From a virus, in IMG/VR virus record IMGVR_UViG_3300021960_000007, positions 1 through 42,682 of that record: 42,682 nucleotides of DNA; one strand, given 5' to 3'. The position numbers and the translations under genes were made by a program. This document shows positions 15,989 through 25,255 of the stretch, one piece after another. The notes beneath the pieces are model-generated. The model made no database searches, was not told the DNA's origin, and worked only from the letters and a program-made list of their open reading frames with translations. Numbering within the stretch: the first letter of the stretch is position 1; each line of letters begins with the position of its first letter.

Positions 15989-16017
15989 TTGACAACTCTG
16001 TTAAAATAGTATATAAT
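15989..16017 (+). promoter_or_regulatory. Perfect sigma70 promoter in late operon
   Basis: TTGACA (15989-15994), exactly 17 bp, TATAAT (16012-16017). It lies in the only gap above 100 bp between head and tail genes, about 35 nt before the next gene. It restarts transcription for the tail, internal virion and lysis genes. Imperfect 20-bp direct repeats (15947-15966 and 15967-15987, both containing TCCTTA and TTTTCT) lie directly upstream and may bind a regulator. Confidence 0.85.
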
Positions 16018-16050
16018 GTCTTTACTAAGGCAGGGGCTAAAGGATAAACA

Positions 16051-16509
16051 ATGGCTAACGTACAACACAGTGCTCTTACTGCTAGTGATCTACACGAACC
16101 TAAAGGTGTAGCTTCAGCTACGGCAGGTAAGGTGTATATATCTGATGGCTCTGGTAGTGGTGCTTGGACTTCAGCAGGGGAAATTATTACTGGTTATATA
16201 GATGATGTTTCTACAGCAGAAGTTGTTCATGTCCCAATGCCCTTTGCAGGAACTATCTCTAAAGTTATAACTGTACTAGAGGGTGCTATTACTAATGCTG
16301 ATGCTACCATTACAGTTAAAAATGCTTCAGCAGCATCTATGGGTACTCTTACTATAACTCAATCAGGTTCAGCAGCAGGTGATGTAGATACTCTGTCTCC
16401 TTCAAGTAATAATACAGTTTCAGTCAATACTTTTATTACGGTAGAGACAGACGGTGGGTCTACAAGTCACAAAAAACTAAGGTTTGCAGTAGTACTGGAT
16501 AAATCATAA
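16051..16509 (+). CDS. Structural (decoration-like) protein
   Basis: 152 residues. N-terminal 'HSALTASDLHEPKGVASATAGKVYISDGSGSGAW' is a fibre/decoration-type attachment motif; the rest is a beta-rich domain ('VVHVPMPFAGTISKVITVLEG', 'ITVKNASAA', 'HKKLRFAVVLD'). It is the first gene after the internal sigma70 promoter, with AAAGGA upstream. Its stop shares bases with the next ATG. It is likely a head- or tail-surface protein. Confidence 0.6.
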   Translation: MANVQHSALTASDLHEPKGVASATAGKVYISDGSGSGAWTSAGEIITGYIDDVSTAEVVHVPMPFAGTISKVITVLEGAITNADATITVKNASAASMGTLTITQSGSAAGDVDTLSPSSNNTVSVNTFITVETDGGSTSHKKLRFAVVLDKS

Positions 16510-17240
16510 TGAAACGTACACTCCTAGAAATGGTTCAGTCTATCTTGTCCGACATGGACTCAGAGGATGTGAACGCTATCAGTGATACACTTGAGGCTCA
16601 ACAAGTAGCCTCAGTTATCGAAGATACATACTATAATATTATATCAGCTAGAGATATACCTGAGCATCAAGAACTATTAAAACTAACTTCTTTGTCTGAC
16701 AGTACAAGACCTACTCATTTTACATATCCCACTAATCTAAAACAAATAGAGACATTATCTTATAACACAGCTACTTCTGGTTCACAGTATTCAGAGGTTA
16801 AGTTTGTACATCCTTTAGAGTTTCTAGAGAGAATGGATGACACATCTAGCTCATCCCTTAAGGTGTCAGATAAGGTAGGTAACACAGATTTATTTGTCTA
16901 TAATGATATACATCCTACGTACTACACAACCTTTGATGATAACCATATTGTTATGAACTCATACAAAGCCTCTGTTGAGAGTACACTTCAGGCAAGTAAG
17001 ACAAGAGCCTATGGTACTGTCTACCCAACCTTTACTATTTCAGATAGCTTTGAGCCTGACCTAGATGATAACATGCTGCCTTACTTGTTAGCTGAAGCTA
17101 AGTCAACTTGTTTCTCTTTGTTTAAAGCAGGATCAGACCCCAAGGTAGAACAACAAGCTAGACGTTTAAAGTCCTATGTGCAAAACGATATGCACAAAAC
17201 CAAACAGGCCAACAAAAGACCTTACTACGGAAGAAGCTAG
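16509..17240 (+). CDS. Tail tubular protein A-like (adaptor)
   Basis: 243 residues, gp11-like head-to-tail adaptor ring. N-terminal helix 'TLLEMVQSILSDMDSEDVNAI', central 'EIKFVHPLEF'-type segment ('SEVKFVHPLEFLERM') and a C-terminal helical region 'LPYLLAEAKSTCFSLFKAGSDPKVEQQARRLKSYV', all normal for the family. Its position before the tail tubular B gene supports it. It overlaps the preceding gene by one base. Confidence 0.8.
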   Translation: MKRTLLEMVQSILSDMDSEDVNAISDTLEAQQVASVIEDTYYNIISARDIPEHQELLKLTSLSDSTRPTHFTYPTNLKQIETLSYNTATSGSQYSEVKFVHPLEFLERMDDTSSSSLKVSDKVGNTDLFVYNDIHPTYYTTFDDNHIVMNSYKASVESTLQASKTRAYGTVYPTFTISDSFEPDLDDNMLPYLLAEAKSTCFSLFKAGSDPKVEQQARRLKSYVQNDMHKTKQANKRPYYGRS

Positions 17241-17549
17241 ATGCTAAAGTTTGTAGAAGACACAGTGAACCAAACCTGTGTGTGTAAGTCAGACAAATAC
17301 ATGTCAGAAATATACATTAAGAAGTCAGTCGGTGGTAATATATTCTTTGAAATAACTCTTGAGAAGGGTGTCACACCACAGGAATTGTCAGGAAAGTACT
17401 CGTCCATACGTAAAGCTCAAGAAGCACTAGAACTTCACCTAAGAAATAAAAAAAGAACAAGGGCAACTAGGACTGAGTACTTTAACAAGCAACGTGAAGA
17501 ACGTAAGAAGGTAACTGATGGCTCAAAGTCTAAGTCAAAAGACAACTAA
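17241..17549 (+). CDS. Hypothetical protein between tail tubular genes
   Basis: 102 residues, not recognised. The N-terminal part is beta-like with three Cys, the C-terminal 40 residues are strongly basic (KKRTRATRTE, then Lys/Ser). It starts one base after the adaptor stop and overlaps the nozzle gene by 32 nt in another frame, which is a large overlap for this genome. It is probably a small virion or nucleic-acid-associated protein. Confidence 0.6.
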   Translation: MLKFVEDTVNQTCVCKSDKYMSEIYIKKSVGGNIFFEITLEKGVTPQELSGKYSSIRKAQEALELHLRNKKRTRATRTEYFNKQREERKKVTDGSKSKSKDN

Positions 17550-19662
17550 TACCTTTATCAAAGGTCTTATTACTGAGGCAGGTGAGCTAACCTTTCCTGA
17601 AGGTGCTTCAGTTGATGAGTTAAACTGTGACCTACGTAGGGATGGTTCTCGCCGTAGACGCTTAGGTGTTGCGACAGAAACTTCAGCCGTTTACTCTAGC
17701 TTTACTCTTTCAGATACGGAGTTAGTAACAACTGGTACATGGCAAAACGTAGGTGGTTTAGCTGACCTAGAATTTCTTGTATTCCAAAAGGGTGCTACTC
17801 TTTACTTTTATAATAAGTCAACAGCACCGTACTCTGAGCAGCTTTACTCAGACAGTATTAGTTTAGCTACCTATGAGATTTCTTCTGGTTCTGCCTCCCT
17901 TTATAAATGTCAGTTTGCTAGTATTAATGGAACACTTGTTGTGTCTTCCGAAGGTATTAATACTATTGTTATTTCTTTTGATAACTCAGCTAGTCCTAAG
18001 TTTACAGCATCAGCTATAGCATTTAAGATTAGAGACTTTGAGTGGCAGGGTGATGTAACTGGCTATGATGCAGCAGCAGCAACAAGTTCTAGCCGTACAT
18101 ATGACACAAAGAACTCAGGGTGGGTTGGCACTAAGGGTGCAGCAGCTTTAAGCACTTGGAGTGCAGCTAACTCTAGTAACTATCCACCTTTGACACACCC
18201 TTGGTATGCAGGTAAAGACTCAAGTAATGACTTCTCAGCCTCTGAGTGGGACAAAGTATTTGCAGGTTCTACTCTTACAGCTAATGGTCATTACATTATT
18301 GACTTTTTTAGCAGAGTTAGATCAGGTTTATCAACCGAAGTTATAAACACAAGATTTAAAAGTGTAACATCCTTCTCTGGTCGAGTGTTTTACGCAGGTA
18401 TCGCAGCATCTGAACATACAGGTACAGTTCTTTTTTCTAAAGTAGTTGACAATAATGATGATTTAGGTAAGTGTTATCAACAGAATGACCCTACGGCTGA
18501 GTATCTGTCTGATTTGTTAGCCACAGACGGTGGTTATATTTCTATACCTGATGCAATTAACATTCAAAGACTATATGCGTACCAATCCTCTCTATTTGTC
18601 TTTGCTGAGAACGGTGTATGGGCTATCACAGGGGTAGATGGTGTCTTCTCAGCCTCATCCTACGGCATAAACCGTGTTTCTAGTGTAGGTATTCTTAATC
18701 CTGAGTCATTTATAGAGGCTGAAGGTATTCCTTTTTGGTGGTCAAGGTTTGGTATCCATACTTTACAAACTGACCCTACATCAGGCCAAGGTAAAGAACA
18801 AAATTTAACTATTTCAACCATTCAATCACGTTGGGATAGTATTACAACAGAACAAAAGTCTAAAGTTACAGCAATATACGACAGTATAAGCAAAAAGATT
18901 TACTGGTCATACCCTAATGCAGGTGAAACTGTAGCATCTAAGCTAAACAACTTTCTTATACTTGACTTAGCCCTTCAAGCCTTCGTACCTTGGACTCTTT
19001 CAGATCAAGCATCTTCAACAGACAGTGTAGTAGGTCTAGCTTTCTACTCAGGTTTTGGTGCTGACTTTAATGTTGACGTTAGGTCAGGCACAGATGGTGT
19101 GGATGATGTACTCGCAGGTACTGATGATGTTGTGTCTACAAGTACCTCTGGTTTTACAACTGGTGATCCTGCATTAGTCCTTCTGATTAGAAAAGGTTCC
19201 GATAGTAAAATTACTATGGGTTCATTATCAAGTACTGCCTTCTTAGATTGGGGTGATACTAACTACACATCTTATGCTGAGACAGGGTATGACTTTGTTG
19301 GTGACTTGATCACTAAGAAAAATGCTCCATACATAGCTATATACACAAGACTGACAGAGGAAGGGTTTAACTACACAGGTTCAGCCTATGAATCTATTAG
19401 ACCATCCTCTCTTCTTGTCTCAGCAGCATGGGACTTTAACGATACGTTTAGTGCTACGCAACAAGCCTACAGACTTAAGTATCCAGTTGTTGTCAACCCT
19501 GATGATTTGACTTCTTTTCCATACCCTGAAGATGTCATAACCACAAGGCTAAAAATCAGAGGGCATGGTCGATCAGTCAGACTTAAATACTCAAGTGAAC
19601 AAGGTAAGGACTTTATTCTTTTAGGATGGGGTATAGTACAAGGAAGGAATACTAGGTTTTAG
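17518..19662 (+). CDS. Tail tubular protein B-like (nozzle)
   Basis: 714 residues, gp12-like tail nozzle. N-terminal 'FIKGLITEAGELTFPEGASVDELNCDLRRDGSRRRRLG' is the hallmark start of this family. Later 'FAENGVWAITGVDGVFSASSYGINRVSSVGI' marks the propeller-like part, and a C-terminal beta region with 'TTRLKIRGHGRSVRLKYSSEQGKDFILLGWG' closes it. It forms the hexameric tail tube tip after the adaptor. The start is inside the preceding gene. Confidence 0.85.
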   Translation: MAQSLSQKTTNTFIKGLITEAGELTFPEGASVDELNCDLRRDGSRRRRLGVATETSAVYSSFTLSDTELVTTGTWQNVGGLADLEFLVFQKGATLYFYNKSTAPYSEQLYSDSISLATYEISSGSASLYKCQFASINGTLVVSSEGINTIVISFDNSASPKFTASAIAFKIRDFEWQGDVTGYDAAAATSSSRTYDTKNSGWVGTKGAAALSTWSAANSSNYPPLTHPWYAGKDSSNDFSASEWDKVFAGSTLTANGHYIIDFFSRVRSGLSTEVINTRFKSVTSFSGRVFYAGIAASEHTGTVLFSKVVDNNDDLGKCYQQNDPTAEYLSDLLATDGGYISIPDAINIQRLYAYQSSLFVFAENGVWAITGVDGVFSASSYGINRVSSVGILNPESFIEAEGIPFWWSRFGIHTLQTDPTSGQGKEQNLTISTIQSRWDSITTEQKSKVTAIYDSISKKIYWSYPNAGETVASKLNNFLILDLALQAFVPWTLSDQASSTDSVVGLAFYSGFGADFNVDVRSGTDGVDDVLAGTDDVVSTSTSGFTTGDPALVLLIRKGSDSKITMGSLSSTAFLDWGDTNYTSYAETGYDFVGDLITKKNAPYIAIYTRLTEEGFNYTGSAYESIRPSSLLVSAAWDFNDTFSATQQAYRLKYPVVVNPDDLTSFPYPEDVITTRLKIRGHGRSVRLKYSSEQGKDFILLGWGIVQGRNTRF

Positions 19663-20124
19663 ATGACAGAATACACAATACGTGATGCAACCGAACAAGA
19701 CGTATTAGACACAGTACTAGCAGTCAAACAGTTTTGTAAAGAAATACCACACCCAGCTTGGGGGAAGTTTGATGCTAATAAAGTAAAACAACTTGTATCT
19801 AATCTAGTAGAACATGAGTTAGGTTTTGTCAAGATAGTCGTACATGATGAAGAGGTCGTTGGTGCTTTGATAGGTGCTATCTCAAGTCTACCCACTAATA
19901 ACATAACAGTAGCACATGAGTTAATGTTCTGGCTTGACCCTGATCATCGTAATGGAAAGACATCTTTTAAGTTAATAGATCAGTATGTTGAGTGGTCAAA
20001 AGAAAAAGGCTGTAACTATGCTAGGCTCTCATCACTAGACGAAACTTTGGGAACTAAGGCAGGTGTTCTGTTTAAACGTAAAGGCTTTAAGCCAACAGAA
20101 ACTGCTTATATAAAGGAAGTATAA
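19663..20124 (+). CDS. GNAT-like acetyltransferase in virion cluster
   Basis: 153 residues with GNAT layout: 'IRDATEQDVLDTVLAV' start, 'GFVKIVVHDEEVVGALIGAI' beta-hairpin, acceptor strand 'ELMFWLDPDHRNGKTSFKLIDQYVEWSKEKGC' containing a degenerate R-x-x-G-K cofactor loop, and 'GTKAGVLFKRKGFKPTETAYIKEV' C-terminus. It sits where T7 has internal virion protein A, so it may modify a host or virion protein or be packaged. It is adjacent to the nozzle gene with no gap (TAGATG). Confidence 0.7.
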   Translation: MTEYTIRDATEQDVLDTVLAVKQFCKEIPHPAWGKFDANKVKQLVSNLVEHELGFVKIVVHDEEVVGALIGAISSLPTNNITVAHELMFWLDPDHRNGKTSFKLIDQYVEWSKEKGCNYARLSSLDETLGTKAGVLFKRKGFKPTETAYIKEV

Positions 20125-20125
20125 A

Positions 20126-20632
20126 ATGTCATTTTTTACAGCACTAGCTATTATGGGTACGGCCTTTTCCGTACAGGCATCTGCCAAAGCAGCAAGAGCG
20201 CATAAAGAAGCTACTAAAGTTCAGATAAGACAACAACAAGCACAAGTCTCAAGAGAACGAAGGGGTACTGTACGTAGGGGTTTGATAGCTAGGGCTAGGG
20301 CAGCTAACGTAGCAGCTACTACAGGCATGGCAGAGACATCAGCTTTCCTAGGTGGTTCAGGTGCTATGTCCTCTCAAGTAGGGGCTAACTTAGGCTACGG
20401 TGGTATGATGTCAGGTCTTAGTCAAGATATTACACGGCTTTCAGGTAAAGCTGCACAGGCTCAAGGACAAGCTCAAATGTGGGGTCAGGTGGCTAGCTTA
20501 GGTATGCAGTTCGCTGACTTTGGTGCTGTAGGGGAAGGTATAAAAAATAAACTTCCGACAAACTGGGGAGGGTATGGTAGCTACGGCGGTGGTGCTCCTC
20601 CTATGAGACCTGAGAAATTCTCAAGGGGTTAA
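20126..20632 (+). CDS. Internal virion protein B-like
   Basis: 168 residues, gp14-like. N-terminal hydrophobic stretch (about 1-18, 'FFTALAIMGTAFSVQASA'), a long basic/Gln-rich helix ('KEATKVQIRQQQAQVSRERR'), then a Gly/Ala/Met-rich second half with 'GMAETSAFLGGSGAMSSQVG', ending Gly/Pro-rich. This is the usual build of the ejected core protein that forms a channel in the outer membrane. Its order (after the nozzle, before two very large proteins) supports the call. Confidence 0.7.
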   Translation: MSFFTALAIMGTAFSVQASAKAARAHKEATKVQIRQQQAQVSRERRGTVRRGLIARARAANVAATTGMAETSAFLGGSGAMSSQVGANLGYGGMMSGLSQDITRLSGKAAQAQGQAQMWGQVASLGMQFADFGAVGEGIKNKLPTNWGGYGSYGGGAPPMRPEKFSRG

Positions 20633-20655
20633 TAATAAGACGGTACTAGTAAAGT

Positions 20656-20706
20656 ATGAAGGCTCTTTCTGTAGCATCACCCTATGGACCACCAAGAGGT
20701 AGGTAA
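20656..20706 (+). CDS. Possible 16-residue micropeptide
   Basis: A 16-codon frame (MKALSVASPYGPPRGR) fills most of the 80-bp gap before the 1513-residue gene. There is no clear Shine-Dalgarno. Listed as a possibility only. Confidence 0.2.
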   Translation: MKALSVASPYGPPRGR

Positions 20707-20712
20707 GACTAA

Positions 20713-23700
20713 ATGTCATCAGCAGTAACACTAGAAAGTTTAGTTGAGTCAGCTAATATTCTGTCCACACTACAGGGTACAGAGGCTAAACCTAAACCTT
20801 TACTACCCTCTGATTCAGAGACAGTAACCAATAGGGTTCAGGAGCTATCTATTGCTACAGGTACATCTGAGGATGAAGTAAGACCCTCTGTTGTAAATGA
20901 GGATGGTGTCTATGAGGCTCAGGCTCAAACCCTAAATAATAATATAACAGCCGAAAGTATTATTGACTTTGGTAGAGAGCTAGGTCTAGAACCTACAGAT
21001 GTTTTAGCTTTAGTGGAGGGCAGAACAGAAAAGGTAAGCTCACTATCTGCTGACCAATTTCTTCTAGCTCAAAGTATGATGGCTGAAGATGGAAGTATTA
21101 CACCTGCTGCTCACAGTACTCTATCTAAAATAAATATCTTCGATCAGATCATGCAACGTAAGATAGAAGAAAATGATGACGGTGCAGTACGTAAGTTCTT
21201 CACATTTTTAGATGTCAATATACTAAGAGCAATTACTTTAGGTGCATTTGAAGGTGTGACATTTAGGTCTAACCGTGAGGGTAAGGAAATCCGTGAGGCA
21301 TTTACCTCTGGTATGACCAATGAAGAGTTTGAATCTTGGGCTGAAGACTACATAGATGAACGAAGCAATGAAGGTATCTTTAGTCGTGACTCTATATGGA
21401 CTTTACATACGATAGCTCACAATAAAACCTATGCAGGTAACGATCCTTATGCCCCAGTTAATGCAATATTTGGTGTAGTAGATATAGCTACCCTTGGGTC
21501 AACTAAGTGGAGTACAGCAGCACTTAAGGCAGGTTTTAAAGGAGGCAAGCAGGGTGGCATTAAGGTAGCTGAAGCCCTGAAGATACGTAAGCCAGTAGAT
21601 GCTGTAGCTCTTACTGAAGGTGGTGAGGCAGCAGCAGAAGTATTAGCTAGAAGTGTGGACGATGCAGGTGTACAGGCTGACCAGACACTAGCAGGTCGTT
21701 ACCTTCCAGAGGAACTAGACCCAGTTCAAAGCCCATCAGCTAGACCATCAAATGCTGCAGGTACTGAGTCAGTTATCCGTAGGACTATTATTGAAAAACT
21801 AGAGACACTTAACAGAAAGTTTGCTTTTGGTGAGTATCTTCCAGAAGAAACTATCTCTGCTTTAGCTACTAGGACAGCACAAAATATTGTTGCAAACTCA
21901 GGCAACAAGTTCGTTAATAGTTTTAGGTATTGGGATGAAGGTTCCAATGACTACAAGCTAGCTGTTCGCTTTGGTAAGAACGAAAGAGGAACACCCTTTA
22001 AGACAAAAGGTGATGCACAAAAGGTAGCTGATTTGTCAGAGGAAGCTAACCTGAGTGTTATTAAAAATGACACTGGCTATGGGTGGTTCTTACAGGCAGA
22101 AGAAAGATTAGATGTTCTGAATAAAGTTGACCCTATTGATCGTTTCGATAAGGGTGGTTTTATTTCTGATACCCTTAGTAAACTCTTTGGTGCTGCAAGT
22201 ATTCGTTTAGGTGAACGACTAGGAACTAAGTTTCTTCAGGCTGAGTCAGGCCAGTCTCTTGTCAAGGAGATTGTCAATCCTTTTGAAAAGAAAATTAATT
22301 CCCTTAAACCTAAAGAACAAGATAACTTAGCTAAGTATTTTGAAGAACTAAGGGACGGTCAAGGTAAAAGTAAAACAAGAAATGCCCCTAGTGTGGAGCA
22401 GTTTACAGCACAGTGGACAGTTACCCACGGTCAAGCACCAAGTAAAAAAGTACAGGATGCCTATGAAGCAGTCCTTGAGATTAACGATGCGAGTTGGCAC
22501 ATACAAGCAAGTGCAGCCCTTAAGAAAGCTATAAACCAAAACGGCAGACACCTAACAATAGCCGATGACTTTGAGCAAATAGGTTACCGTGTTGATGGTC
22601 GTAAGGTTACTATGCCAGAGGGTGAGTTAATATGGAGTCCCATTCGTAATAAAGCTCTCAGAGTATCTGAGCTAGGTTCTGATGCTGTTGTCTATAAATT
22701 AGCCGCACCCTTTGGTAGAGAACAAGGTGTAGCTAAGAGTGGCTTTATTTTTGTAACTGACATAAGAAAAACAAGAGCACTAGAACGTATTGACGTTATG
22801 CCATACAACATTGGTGGTCCAAGGAATAACGGTGGACTACGTTGGTTCTTAGGTTCTGACGTTGAGGTTACTCTTAAGTCAGGTAATAAATACTCAGGTG
22901 GTTTTAATACACTACTAGGTTCCTTCTCTAAAAGTCAAATACTAAAGGCTAAAGGTGAAGTCAAGGCTATTGTAGCTAAAGTAAATCAACTTCTAGCCTC
23001 TAAAGGTGTCACAGATATTAGTCAGCTTTCTTTGACTAAGGCTGAGTACGATGAGTTAGGTAAGGTTATTAGGGCTAACAATACTTGGAGGCCAACCCTC
23101 ACTGACCTAGAAGACTTGGTAAAGATTAAACAAACCCACGGCATTACCTTTACAAAAGAACTCGTAGAAAAAGCTAGGGATCAGAAGCCTATTATTAGGG
23201 TTGACTCAAAAGGTAGGTTAGGTGATGACCCTGTATTCATGGGTTCTAATGCAGCAGAAACTCTATCTATTCGTCTAAACAAAAGCCGTTCTGACACACC
23301 ACCCTTGGAGTTTGGTGGTAAGGACGTTAAGAATATTAATCCTATCGCTGCTATTGCTGACCAGTTTGGGTCTGAGGTCTACGGCTATGCTAATAGGGCA
23401 GCAACTCAGGATGCTTTGGTTGGTTGGGTTAAACTAGCCCAAGCTAATCCTAATGTAATTGATAACCTTCCTCAACTAAATGCTCTTAGCCCTCAAGACT
23501 TCTTAGGTAGATTTCTTTCAGCTAGAATTGTAAAGTCTAATGAACATACAGACCTAGCTAATCAGCTTATTGAACAACAAAGAGTTATTAAAGCTAGACT
23601 TAACATGCGAACAGATAGTAGTGTTAGGTGGGAAAATTTTACTAGTTCAGCTACTGAGGCTGTCTTTAATAAATCAGGTTTTAAAGTTGACTTCAGTAAA

Positions 23701-25254
23701 ATAGGTCTGTTCTCTGACCCGTCTTCTCAGCTACTTAAGGTTGGCTTCTACTCTAAGTTTGGTTTCTTTAACCCCGATCAGTTTACTCTTCAGGGTTTAC
23801 ATGGGTTGACAGTAGCTGCTATTTCACCTAGACAGGGCAGTAAGGCTCTGGCTTTATCTATGCCTATGATGATGATTACATCTGGTATGTTAAAACCAGA
23901 GGCTAGGGCTTTAGCTGTTACAAGATTAGCCCAAGTATCTAGGAGCATGGGCTTAGATGAAGACGAACTAAAACTCTTGATGCAGTACATTGATGATAGT
24001 GGTCGTAATATTATTGACACAACTATCCTTGAACTTCAAGCACCTCAAAACTTTGGTGTTTCCAGTACTCTTGGGCAAAGGGCTAAGAAGAGTGTTGGCA
24101 CAATGTTAGACAAGTCAACCCTTTTCTTTAAGGAAGGTGAACGTGTCTCTCGTATGACAGGAATGGTAACAGCTTTCCTTGAGCACAGAGCTAAACGTCC
24201 TAACATTAATCCTTTGAGTGCTGAAGGTAAGGCATGGATTATGTCAAGGGAGCAAGACCTAACCTTTAGGATGACATCAGCCAGTCGTAGCTTTGCTCAG
24301 AGTGGCCTTATGAGAGTACCTACTCAGTGGCTTACCTTTACACTTAGGGCTATGGAGAATATAGCTATAGGTCGTAACTTTAATGCAGGTGAAAGAGCTA
24401 GGATGGCCTTTGTGCTAGGCCCAATGTACGGTCTTACAGGTGTTGGCATGGGCAGGTTCGCAGGTTATGCCTCAGAAAAGATGGGCTTCAGTTCAGATGA
24501 CCCTGAGTCAATTAAAGTGTTTAACTCAGTTAAGTATGGTTTACTTGATCGTCTTCTGTCTGAAAGTTTTGGTGTCGAAACAGCCTATGCTAAACGTGTA
24601 GCACCTATCGAACAAGTAGAAGACACAATGAAGAAACTCTTTACTGATGAGTTCTACAAGGTAATCCTTGGCCCATCAGGTGAAATCACAGGTGACTTTG
24701 TAGCAGCAGCTATAAGTACTGTAGGTGCTTTAGCATCAGGTCAAACGTCAATAGCTAGGGAAGATTTAACACAACTTCTAAGAAATATATCTAGTGTTGA
24801 TAAGGCAGCTAAGATTAATGAATTAATTGAAACAGGGAACTACCGTAGCAGGACACGTAGACTATCTGTTGGTAATCTACCTGAGTTCCCTAGTGCTTTA
24901 GCAACTACTTTTGGTGCGACACCTGCACCTGTAGCTAACTTCTATGACTATCAAGACAGGGTATATAAGCTAGATAGTAAGTGGAGAAAGTTCGAGAAGA
25001 ACATGAGAAACAAGGCTAACTATGCTTTACGTCTTATGACTGATGGTGACGAAGAAGACTTTAAAAAGGGTGAGAAAATCTATAAAGAGATACAAGATAA
25101 GATTTGGTCTTCAGCTATGTCAGATACCCTTAAGTCTCAGATGACAAGACGTATGGTCAGGGGTGAGAATATACCTGACATAATGAGAAATGCTATTAGA
25201 TTAAAAACAGAAGTTGATGCTAACTTCTTAAGTTCACAGATGGAAGGACAGTAG
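20713..25254 (+). CDS. Large internal virion protein (gp15/16-like)
   Basis: 1513 residues, the longest gene. It occupies the position of the ejected internal virion proteins of T7-like phages, which form a channel across the cell envelope. It is acidic at the N-terminus and mostly helical, with long charged segments ('KKINSLKPKEQDNLAKYFEEL') and amphipathic Met/Ala-rich stretches around 1050-1260. I found no clear lytic transglycosylase motif at its N-terminus, unlike T7 gp16, so any peptidoglycan-degrading function must lie elsewhere or be absent. It is followed after one base by the next internal protein. Confidence 0.75.
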   Translation: MSSAVTLESLVESANILSTLQGTEAKPKPLLPSDSETVTNRVQELSIATGTSEDEVRPSVVNEDGVYEAQAQTLNNNITAESIIDFGRELGLEPTDVLALVEGRTEKVSSLSADQFLLAQSMMAEDGSITPAAHSTLSKINIFDQIMQRKIEENDDGAVRKFFTFLDVNILRAITLGAFEGVTFRSNREGKEIREAFTSGMTNEEFESWAEDYIDERSNEGIFSRDSIWTLHTIAHNKTYAGNDPYAPVNAIFGVVDIATLGSTKWSTAALKAGFKGGKQGGIKVAEALKIRKPVDAVALTEGGEAAAEVLARSVDDAGVQADQTLAGRYLPEELDPVQSPSARPSNAAGTESVIRRTIIEKLETLNRKFAFGEYLPEETISALATRTAQNIVANSGNKFVNSFRYWDEGSNDYKLAVRFGKNERGTPFKTKGDAQKVADLSEEANLSVIKNDTGYGWFLQAEERLDVLNKVDPIDRFDKGGFISDTLSKLFGAASIRLGERLGTKFLQAESGQSLVKEIVNPFEKKINSLKPKEQDNLAKYFEELRDGQGKSKTRNAPSVEQFTAQWTVTHGQAPSKKVQDAYEAVLEINDASWHIQASAALKKAINQNGRHLTIADDFEQIGYRVDGRKVTMPEGELIWSPIRNKALRVSELGSDAVVYKLAAPFGREQGVAKSGFIFVTDIRKTRALERIDVMPYNIGGPRNNGGLRWFLGSDVEVTLKSGNKYSGGFNTLLGSFSKSQILKAKGEVKAIVAKVNQLLASKGVTDISQLSLTKAEYDELGKVIRANNTWRPTLTDLEDLVKIKQTHGITFTKELVEKARDQKPIIRVDSKGRLGDDPVFMGSNAAETLSIRLNKSRSDTPPLEFGGKDVKNINPIAAIADQFGSEVYGYANRAATQDALVGWVKLAQANPNVIDNLPQLNALSPQDFLGRFLSARIVKSNEHTDLANQLIEQQRVIKARLNMRTDSSVRWENFTSSATEAVFNKSGFKVDFSKIGLFSDPSSQLLKVGFYSKFGFFNPDQFTLQGLHGLTVAAISPRQGSKALALSMPMMMITSGMLKPEARALAVTRLAQVSRSMGLDEDELKLLMQYIDDSGRNIIDTTILELQAPQNFGVSSTLGQRAKKSVGTMLDKSTLFFKEGERVSRMTGMVTAFLEHRAKRPNINPLSAEGKAWIMSREQDLTFRMTSASRSFAQSGLMRVPTQWLTFTLRAMENIAIGRNFNAGERARMAFVLGPMYGLTGVGMGRFAGYASEKMGFSSDDPESIKVFNSVKYGLLDRLLSESFGVETAYAKRVAPIEQVEDTMKKLFTDEFYKVILGPSGEITGDFVAAAISTVGALASGQTSIAREDLTQLLRNISSVDKAAKINELIETGNYRSRTRRLSVGNLPEFPSALATTFGATPAPVANFYDYQDRVYKLDSKWRKFEKNMRNKANYALRLMTDGDEEDFKKGEKIYKEIQDKIWSSAMSDTLKSQMTRRMVRGENIPDIMRNAIRLKTEVDANFLSSQMEGQ

Positions 25255-25255
25255 T

